A stretch of DNA of 42,175 bases. Source: an uncultured Saprospiraceae bacterium. GTDB taxonomy: Bacteria > Bacteroidota > Bacteroidia > Chitinophagales > Saprospiraceae. The stretch spans positions 1-42,175 of the forward strand of contig CALLVG010000026.1 of assembly GCA_938010715.1 (NCBI GenBank), in the 5' to 3' direction. Position numbers and translations under genes: made by a program. The notes under the pieces are model-generated. The model searched no databases and was not told the origin of the DNA. It saw nothing but the letters and a program-made list of their open reading frames with translations. Shown here in pieces: positions 36,701-42,175 of the stretch. The stretch's first letter is position 1, and every line of letters begins with the position of its first letter.

Positions 36701-39700
36701 ACCTGTTAAATTAGCAGGTTTAATCCATCCAGAGAAAGTATGTTTAGAAAAGGTAACTTCCATGAAACCACCGTCAATACTATATCTTATATAATCATCA
36801 CCAGAGAACTCTCCAGCATAATTACCTTGAATTACATTATTTGAGTAAGCAAAAGTATTTGTTTGTCCTCCATTTTGATGATTAGCATTTCCAGAAACAT
36901 CGTTGGTAGAATTTTCAAAAGTCCATTGTGCCGTTGGTGCCATATCACTCCAAACATAAGCGTAAGGAAGTGTACCCGTTGTAACCAAATCAATTTGGCT
37001 ACCACCACCTCCACATCCAATAACTGGAATACTGGATGACACGGCAAGTGTACCTGAGCAATCTGTGTCTGCACAATCTATTTGACCATCACCGTCGTTG
37101 TCGATACCGTCGGTACAGATTTCTGGCTCAAGGCCACATTCTGTGGAAGCTAAAATAAGTGCTTGTTCTAAATAAAATTTACCTCTTTCAGTTAAGTGTT
37201 TTGTCGGGTCAAACCAACTAATTGGCAAAGACGGAATTGGGTCATTATCATGATGAGCATTATAAAACCCATCCAAGTGATATCCTAACTGAACTCTTGC
37301 TCCATGCGAAGAAATCCCCGGTAGTACATCGTTTTTATCATAATGAATAAAAACGCCATTGTTGTTGCCTGACATACTCCATTGACTACTCCATAAATAA
37401 GTATCTTCACCAATACCAGTATGGTAAGAATATACTGTTCTTGTTTGTTGGTAAACAGGAGCGGAGTTGTCGTAGTTGCTATATATAAAGCTACTGGTAT
37501 TATCAAAATAAACTTCATTGCTATAATTTACCCAGCCATCCCCAGATGAAATTCCAAGGTCATCTGCGATGGTATATTGCATATTTAAAATACCACCTTG
37601 AAATGTTTTCATTGCATCGACCAAATCATTTGCATGATTAGCACCTACAGAAGGGGAAACAACTATTAAATCAAAGTCATCAAGATTGATAGACAATGGA
37701 GTTGAACTATTCATCGGATCATACAATCCGTAGCCATTTGCATCTGCTTTTGTAGCTGCTGTGGTCAAGGTAGCTGAACCATTCACTCTATCTAAGTAAA
37801 CAGCCATACCATGATCCCATGGCTCGGCATCTTGATATTTGTTATCCCCACACAGGTAAAGAATTGAACATGGAATTTCTCCAGTTGAGCAACTCGCTGG
37901 TGCATTGAATGTATCACTATCTGTACAATTGCCTGGGTTATTTTTCCAGTTAACTGAAATTGGAATATTGGTCGCACCGTCAGCAGGAACCATTAAATTC
38001 AACGTATATGGAGAAACGTCTCCTCCAGCTACATTGATGAATTCTGTTTTTCCGTTAAGGAGTAATTCAATTGTATCATTTGCTGGTGCGTTGCTCCATG
38101 TTACGGTTACCTCAACTTGTGCGACATCCTCTAATGGGTGATCGACACAGTTACTCACGGCTATGTTTGAGATGTCGATTGAGCAATTAGGAGATTGAGA
38201 TGGGTTGTAACAGTTTGCATCCAAGAAAGCATAAATATCTCCGCCAATGGTATTGCCTCCTTCCGTAATGGCAAACCAGGTTGAAAAACCAAACTCACAG
38301 TTTCTGTCGTTGGAATTTCCTCCGTATCCTATCTGTAATCTATAATTTCCAGTTGGTTTGTTGACAGAGAGGGTTCTGCCAGTGTTACAGCCAGTGCCCG
38401 TAATCGTTCCGGATACATCCCAATAATCAAAGTTGGCTTCGTTGCCAGGACAGTTAGAGTTGATGTAGGCAGTTCCTCCCATAGCTTGCCAGTTTGTCCA
38501 ATTCATTCTATCGGAGAGGGTTAGGGTAACTGTCCAACTGTCGTTGGAACCACAGGAGGAGGCAGTACTTCCACCGCCAAAATCAACGGCAGTTCCATTG
38601 ATTAGTGTACCTGTGATTTGCATGGTACCGTCTCCATTGTCCGAAAGGATAAAATCTTGACCGAAGTTGTAGTCTATCCAACCGGTGTTGTCACCATTCA
38701 TATCAAGTGGGAAGGCTGGGTTTGGATTGGTTAAGGCACAGTTAGAACCACAGTCGGGATCTGTACCATCAATCAGTCCGTCCCCGTCATCGTCTATATT
38801 GTTTCCACAAATCTCCAGTGAGCCTTCTGTCAAACAAAAGCCATCGTAATCTGCGGTGTTATTTGAACCATTGTAGGTAAAAATTCTAATGGTCGCTGTG
38901 TTTGCTGGTGCGGTGACGGTTGTAAAGTATTCTCTAAAATCCGAATTGATTATGCTCAAAAAATTATCTGCCCCTATCTTTGTACCTGAGGCATCATGAA
39001 ATGAAAACCCAGCGGAGGCACCCGCTGCATTGGTTGATCTTGCTAAAACTTTAAGGGTATAATCTAACCCAGGGGTTGCTGCGAGTGTTTGAGAAAAACC
39101 ACCGGAAGTTGTAGAACGAGCGAATTTATTCCCATTTGATTCTATTTCAATAGCATGTGCAGAAGTTCCTGACCAACCATTAAAACCATCGGTAAATTCT
39201 GGGTTGTTTAATAAACCTGCGGCACAGTCGAAGCAATCTGGGTCATCCGTATCAGTTGAGCCATCACCGTCATCATCAATACCATTACCACAAACCTCTA
39301 CATTACAACATTCTCTTATTATGAAATTGTCTATCGCAATACCTGCTTCTTGTTGTCCAAATGCAAAAACTCCAGATGTTACATACATAGTATAATCGGC
39401 TTCCACAGTTGGTGTAAATGGGATCTTGTATGTTACCCAATCCATGTTATTAAAATCGCTATTGACAGGAGGTCTAATTGTAGTGATCTCAGTAAAACCA
39501 GAACCGAATGCAAAAGCCTCGATTTTAATTTCTGAATTAACACTACCCGTCTCAGAGAAAAGTGCTCCGTCAAATAATATTTCGTAACAGGAGTTAGCTT
39601 TCATATTGACCTGCCCACCTATACAGTATAGAATATCACCAATCAGAACAAAATTATCTCCTTCTGGATTGTTTACTTGATCATTACTATCATTTATTAA

Positions 39701-42175
39701 ATAAACTTTAGGAGAATTACCTAATGACCCTCCCTGAATACTCCAGTCTGGAATGATGTAAGGGTCTGTAATCTTTGCAGCAGGAACTCCTTGATATGTT
39801 GTATCAAAAGAGATACTTCCAGCGTTTTCGAATCCTTCATTGGAGTTTAATGTAGGGCAAATTTCTTTTAAATTCTCACATGATTCTTTGAGAGCAACAT
39901 TATCAATATATACTGTTTCTGTGCTCTGCCCTACTTCAAATATTAATCTAACATTTCCGTATTTATTTACTGCCGAAGTATAGTCAAATGAAAAACTTTG
40001 GCTACTGGTGGTCAAATTCACGAGCTGTTGCCAGTGAACAGTCCACGGAGCTGCGTCATCTTGAATTCTGACATTCATCATACGATTAGCAGCTGCTTTA
40101 GCGTCGAAGCTAATGGTATAGGTTTCGCCAGATTCAATCGTCTGGTTACGTTGGACCAACTGTATGTGCCATCCAGTACCCGAAGCAGTTGAGACATCAA
40201 TTCTTGCAGCATTTGCTCCAGAGAGTTGGTTTGTGTTATCTGCATTCAAGGTAGCAGTATTGCCAGTTTGAGTCGCTAAATGCCAGCCATCTGTTCCAAA
40301 ATCAAATTCCGGGTTTCCTACAAAATTTTCGCATGAGGTTGTTGGTCTCATTGCTCGGTAGCACTGATAATCCAAGTTAGCGTAGATATCAGGATTGATC
40401 GATTTTCCGTTTTCTACTGCATCAAACCAAGTTGACATTCCAAATTCACAATTGTGAGAGTTTCCTCCCCAACCAATTTGTAGTCTATATGGAATTTCTT
40501 GACCATTCATGTTCTTTTTGGTAGCGCTGATGAAGTCAAGTGTTCTTCCTGCATTACAGCCTTTTCCCGTAAGGGTACCAGATACTTGCCAGTAGTCCAA
40601 ATTAGGATAATTTTCAGCACAGCTACTATTCATTTCAGTGGTTCCTTGAAACTCTTCCCAAGACTGCATATCGAACAATAAAAGATCCATTTCCCAAATA
40701 TCATCTCCTCCGCAAGGTGTTGCATTGTTTGGATTCCAAGCGGCATCACGGCCGTTGACAATATGTCCTTTAATGCTTAATGTGCCATCGCCATTATCAC
40801 ACAACTGCAAATCTCCTCTATCATAGTCTAAAACATTATGTCCACTTCCAGAATCATCAATTGTGAAAACATAATTATTGTGAGAAGCTTCTAATTCACA
40901 ACTCGAACCACTACATGTCGTTAGTGGCAAGCTATATTTACTAACACAAAAATCATCGAAGAATCCAGAACCAGCACCATTTGATAGTGCATTCCAACTA
41001 ATAATAGTTACACTGCTCGTCGTTGCAGGAGCCATTAAAGAGAAAAGGTATTCTTCATAATCTGTTGTATTAATTTTTCGATACTCAGAACGTATTTGAT
41101 TTCCTGAAGCATTAAAAAACTGAATTCCTATGGTTGGAACAGCCGAACCAGTCTTTTTTGCGTAAGCTGAAAGCGTAATTACATCACCTGGAGCTACGGA
41201 GAAGTTTTGCCAAAAACCAAGATTCCCACCTGAATTATCTAATTCAATTGCCTTTAGTCCACTCAAGGCATCACTTGAAACTGTCGGCGTTCCACTTGGA
41301 CTCCAACCTGTTAGGTCATCTTCAAATCCATTGTTAGTTAAAAAAGCGGTTTGGCAACCAATACAATCAGGATCATCGCTATCGACTAATCCATCACCGT
41401 CATCATCTTTTCCATTGGTACAATCTTCTGTTGGAAATACTTCTTGAAGGCAAACGCCATCAACAAATAAATCACCAGTTCCATATTTTGAAAGCCAAAA
41501 ATTAATATGTGCAGTACCTGCTGGAGCCTCTGCTACTAATTCATATTCTTGATAAGAAGAGGAAAATACATCACTCAAGGAAGAAGATAGTTTATTCCAA
41601 TTTTCATCATAAAATACTAACCCCATTCCAGACCAACCTATTGATCCTGTTTCTTTTATGCTTACGCTAAATTTGTAGGTTTTTCCGCTTTTTGCAGAGA
41701 AGGAAGTTCCAATTCCACCATCAACACCACCTCCAATCAAAGCAGCATAATTTCCTTCAGCAGCATCGGTAGTTTGAGTTATGGTACCCCAAGGAGACCA
41801 CTCTGCACCGATTGAACTTTCAAATCCACTGTTTGTAATAGGTTGACAATGTCCTTCTCCTGGAAATGGGAATCTATTCAAACAAATGTCATCGAAAGTT
41901 GCATTTCCAGTGCCATTTCCTTTCCATAATTGGATATCCACAAAACTTGTATTGGCAGGTGCAATCCCACCACCAGTTAAAAGACTATAGGTATTACTCT
42001 CTACTCCTGAGGCATTAACGTAAAGTTGGTTATGATCTTTATCATAAAAACGAAGTGCTATTGAGGTCCACCCAACGCCGTTGTCTTTTTTTCCATAACC
42101 ACTAAAAGTGAATGCTTCTCCAGGCTTGGCAGGCGATTTCAAAACATCAAATGAGATATATTCTCCAGAAATCCG
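30749..42175 (-). CDS. Partial giant surface protein with CBM-like, amidotransferase-like, LamG, lectin-like and C-modules
   Basis: The frame is open through the right edge, so the start and signal peptide lie beyond the window; 3,808 residues are visible. In order: several galactose-binding or CBM4/9-like beta domains separated by NGxDDDGDG calcium motifs (~1-420, 610-870, 960-1140); two copies of an unrecognised ~180-residue Cys-rich domain (~425-605, 1152-1323); a class I amidotransferase-like alpha/beta domain (~1434-1682); a LamG-like domain inside an SprB/Ig-type repeat (~1748-1958); three Ig-like domains; PKD, SprB-like, PKD, Ig and cadherin-like; HYR split by three lectin-like domains (~2815-3080); and the C-module split by a beta-helix-like insert. 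It ends in two IYQGP loops and NFIINEQLPR. No T9SS type A or B domain is visible. A glycan-binding adhesin or cargo role is inferred. From the Ig domains onward it parallels the 21759-30566 gene. Confidence 0.95.
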   Translation of the reverse strand, partial: RISGEYISFDVLKSPAKPGEAFTFSGYGKKDNGVGWTSIALRFYDKDHNQLYVNASGVESNTYSLLTGGGIAPANTSFVDIQLWKGNGTGNATFDDICLNRFPFPGEGHCQPITNSGFESSIGAEWSPWGTITQTTDAAEGNYAALIGGGVDGGIGTSFSAKSGKTYKFSVSIKETGSIGWSGMGLVFYDENWNKLSSSLSDVFSSSYQEYELVAEAPAGTAHINFWLSKYGTGDLFVDGVCLQEVFPTEDCTNGKDDDGDGLVDSDDPDCIGCQTAFLTNNGFEDDLTGWSPSGTPTVSSDALSGLKAIELDNSGGNLGFWQNFSVAPGDVITLSAYAKKTGSAVPTIGIQFFNASGNQIRSEYRKINTTDYEEYLFSLMAPATTSSVTIISWNALSNGAGSGFFDDFCVSKYSLPLTTCSGSSCELEASHNNYVFTIDDSGSGHNVLDYDRGDLQLCDNGDGTLSIKGHIVNGRDAAWNPNNATPCGGDDIWEMDLLLFDMQSWEEFQGTTEMNSSCAENYPNLDYWQVSGTLTGKGCNAGRTLDFISATKKNMNGQEIPYRLQIGWGGNSHNCEFGMSTWFDAVENGKSINPDIYANLDYQCYRAMRPTTSCENFVGNPEFDFGTDGWHLATQTGNTATLNADNTNQLSGANAARIDVSTASGTGWHIQLVQRNQTIESGETYTISFDAKAAANRMMNVRIQDDAAPWTVHWQQLVNLTTSSQSFSFDYTSAVNKYGNVRLIFEVGQSTETVYIDNVALKESCENLKEICPTLNSNEGFENAGSISFDTTYQGVPAAKITDPYIIPDWSIQGGSLGNSPKVYLINDSNDQVNNPEGDNFVLIGDILYCIGGQVNMKANSCYEILFDGALFSETGSVNSEIKIEAFAFGSGFTEITTIRPPVNSDFNNMDWVTYKIPFTPTVEADYTMYVTSGVFAFGQQEAGIAIDNFIIRECCNVEVCGNGIDDDGDGSTDTDDPDCFDCAAGLLNNPEFTDGFNGWSGTSAHAIEIESNGNKFARSTTSGGFSQTLAATPGLDYTLKVLARSTNAAGASAGFSFHDASGTKIGADNFLSIINSDFREYFTTVTAPANTATIRIFTYNGSNNTADYDGFCLTEGSLEICGNNIDDDGDGLIDGTDPDCGSNCALTNPNPAFPLDMNGDNTGWIDYNFGQDFILSDNGDGTMQITGTLINGTAVDFGGGSTASSCGSNDSWTVTLTLSDRMNWTNWQAMGGTAYINSNCPGNEANFDYWDVSGTITGTGCNTGRTLSVNKPTGNYRLQIGYGGNSNDRNCEFGFSTWFAITEGGNTIGGDIYAFLDANCYNPSQSPNCSIDISNIAVSNCVDHPLEDVAQVEVTVTWSNAPANDTIELLLNGKTEFINVAGGDVSPYTLNLMVPADGATNIPISVNWKNNPGNCTDSDTFNAPASCSTGEIPCSILYLCGDNKYQDAEPWDHGMAVYLDRVNGSATLTTAATKADANGYGLYDPMNSSTPLSINLDDFDLIVVSPSVGANHANDLVDAMKTFQGGILNMQYTIADDLGISSGDGWVNYSNEVYFDNTSSFIYSNYDNSAPVYQQTRTVYSYHTGIGEDTYLWSSQWSMSGNNNGVFIHYDKNDVLPGISSHGARVQLGYHLDGFYNAHHDNDPIPSLPISWFDPTKHLTERGKFYLEQALILASTECGLEPEICTDGIDNDGDGQIDCADTDCSGTLAVSSSIPVIGCGGGGSQIDLVTTGTLPYAYVWSDMAPTAQWTFENSTNDVSGNANHQNGGQTNTFAYSNNVIQGNYAGEFSGDDYIRYSIDGGFMEVTFSKHTFSGWIKPANLTGIKTILDEGGATNGIALRLNNNRLEGAVRHGGVQVNSNPLTIPADGAWHHVAMVFDEGVFSIYLDGTASTPVTATYSAIGNHSGNGGLGYYDNGSGFGGGSGNYYVGLMDDVRLFIGQALNPNQITDIARNDGDRYHLQDGNYTVTVTNGAHCVDTENETIQITNYVNVTTAGAVAADQSICSGDTPALLTSTTTASGGSGLMIEYQWESSADNSRWTIIGGATALTYQPGALAQTTYYRRGASRDGCSNQIYSNTLTITVADNLTDPGFIIGAEEKCGSYDPTEISSLGAASGGQGGTIEYQWESSTDNSTWANISGAVTESFDPPTITQTTYYRRKARRSSCAAYLISNVVEKTVVNNFNNGGTIGADESMCGSFDPINVMNIAEPSGGANGSVQYRWESRTTGNWSTISGAISYAYDPSTITETTQYRRLARRSPCSNWIYSNTVTKEVVGEPVAQFATAPLGTVCGNVSYLFLASDAGSTSATYIWNFGPYATPSTAGGNGPHSVSFDFPDDVPSTAFDVTLDVVMNGCTVQDVLSLSGKPELKATNILPRHPSTCASNNGGIDIFPTYPAGSDVQVSIDAGLNWEPINEFSVNNIGSGNYTIYLRYADGECSYQVGSISLIEPSVPASGINEDYDVECDGFAKTFSAIQNAGIDTYTWDFGADASPATATGAGPHNVLYNTFGEKSISLETESNNCLVPYAEDFQIIASLDNGGEIASDQFLCADPDPDVLNNVIAASGGGGSEIVYQWQKRTKLNPNVWGAWQDIASANGIEYDPGVLTEVTQYRRIAWREGCPYIVESNVVVVTPSTSPVANGETFSSVCPGQTFAENVSLNDANVQNATYRIDMPATNGTVTIFSDGTFYYDPNTTFCGTDQFTYEVCSDNGTCCDKAVVQLNLTDTEAPQLENIPDDITIHCDEEVPLPPFVRALENCLTVSLGLDEVSTQGIDTCSIYDYEIRRIWTATDYCGNANSDEQKITVEDITAPDIYRIYTLPNGKKMVAGVMENVGEHWKYISLPISFPTKPVIFTQVTSEVDDSTAVVQLRNISSSQFEMRLREEEALDGKHGRESVAWFAIEQGDLGNGEVEELSVSTNGTSIGFLQNYGSDPIFLAGLQTTFENDPVGLEPSGYSSTGITMSIREEQSADTETSHIDEKLGYLVMSNVGDLTLASGEVYGEVGHEDVASSWKTINLNNTYHNAVVVATVNSNIGNQPIIRIKNVTATSFDIKLEEWEYENGTHDTRILSYMVVEGSIPFDGSFSCDAIPNPLQQGVEIIAVDNCDLTIEMEYEEVLNSNNCAPDNLLVRTWTSTDECGNSTSYTRSLSVFDNTPPTFTVPADVEVSCLDDIDDLTLTGDVTDESDNCATDLEATYNDIFLTPFTCDSSFTVYREWTLEDGCGNAVVDTQLVNIIHQGVSLRLKMFLQGAMYKSPDTLMRDDLRAYGLLPTTEPYTDYAHFLHIGEGGGETVDPAVFDVTGPQAIVDWVFVEIRNATKKDSIIGTRSALMQRDGDIVDIDGFSPLKFNVVQPGSYNVAIRHRNHLGAMTKETKLLTEDPGNSKIDFTKPDRITDIFNESYGWEDLDRDGKIVICHDDSDFEISTTAIAYHKSHGDICGPCGDYATVNNGNWDDPSIWLNGNIPPKNLSNENVRITHTVTTTDFVKVGIGSILWVENGGLIIQNNDLLLNGGLAHILNSDVNIGSNLRIKSIAQGDTKFIMKGGTLDIGGQYFNWNLSESYLENVCVNVAGDYSIGGEEFHKNVCVSIADGILSVLTNGKFDLIDGKFHIINGNFKNEGLVSGNMSGVLIESGNLENTGNWQASINRYCLSGNPIGIPANSIPIFQSCDLMEAILVEQNCEIIDPTTLGEDPLKELVHGSHPMAKIQKNYASWAADLNGDRKTIYQGPSNDINTLFVQVITDSNNTNLLPNYIRKSYDNADLDMDGNVIYQGPDNDRSKLLFDVILRHPGNSQLLPNFIINEQLPR
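38205..38720 (-). repeat. Copy 2 of unrecognised Cys-rich ~175-residue domain
   Basis: It shares with 40360-40900 the marks DNGDGT, IxGxxxNG, NSxC, DYWxVSGTxTGxGCNxGRTL, YRLQIG, GGNS, NCEFGxSTWF, DIYAxLD and a final CY. The DNA has diverged clearly. I do not recognise the family. Confidence 0.75.
40360..40900 (-). repeat. Copy 1 of unrecognised Cys-rich ~180-residue domain
   Basis: This copy lies between CBM-like domains. Conserved cysteines and Trp/Tyr residues suggest a disulfide-stabilised extracellular beta domain, possibly binding sugar; no function is claimed. Confidence 0.75.

Noticed and set aside
42140-42142. TTG as start of the right-most gene
   Set aside because: The frame stays open to the window edge and the TTG is within a recognisable beta-domain strand; the gene is truncated by the window.

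Overview
The window looks like part of a Bacteroidota chromosome, most plausibly from Saprospiria or a related marine or particle-associated lineage. The evidence is indirect. Two proteins end in recognisable type IX secretion (T9SS) sorting domains, one type B and one type A. The proteins are built from SprB-like, PKD, HYR, MAM, LamG-like and thrombospondin-3-like modules typical of that group. Start sites are A-rich without a Shine-Dalgarno sequence. No rRNA, tRNA, CRISPR array, transposase or metabolic gene was seen.

All six genes lie on the minus strand, so transcription runs from right to left. In that order they are: a partial 3,808-residue protein (30749-42175, N-terminus beyond the window); a 2,935-residue paralogue of its second half (21759-30566); a 2,045-residue protein with 13 Ig-like repeats (14661-20798); a 2,109-residue Asp-rich calcium-repeat protein (8161-14490); a 280-residue protein with a type A sorting domain (6600-7442); and a 1,896-residue protein with a type B sorting domain (240-5930). 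Together they encode about 13,000 residues of predicted exported or surface protein.

The six genes appear to share a modular grammar. An N-terminal beta-rich module of about 150-160 residues (signature DPFxPPNS...NVG or NPGN) occurs three times in the 240-5930 gene and once in each of the next three. A different module with two Asp/Asn-rich loops (DxNxD...IYQGPNND) closes the four largest genes, three of them ending in EQLP/EQIP and one in EQTP. Two proteins therefore have the N-module plus a T9SS anchor, two have both modules, and one (perhaps two) has only the C-module plus lectin-like or carbohydrate-binding-like domains. This resembles anchor-adaptor-cargo logic of the cohesin-dockerin kind. 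The assembly is an inference and has not been shown.

Intergenic regions hold terminator hairpins, a cUUCGg hairpin, a 55-bp imperfect inverted repeat flanking the 280-residue gene, a duplicated relic of that gene's 3' end, and at the left edge a nested element of GGCAAC-type 8/9-bp repeats around two hairpins. No promoter matching the Bacteroidota -33/-7 consensus was found with confidence.
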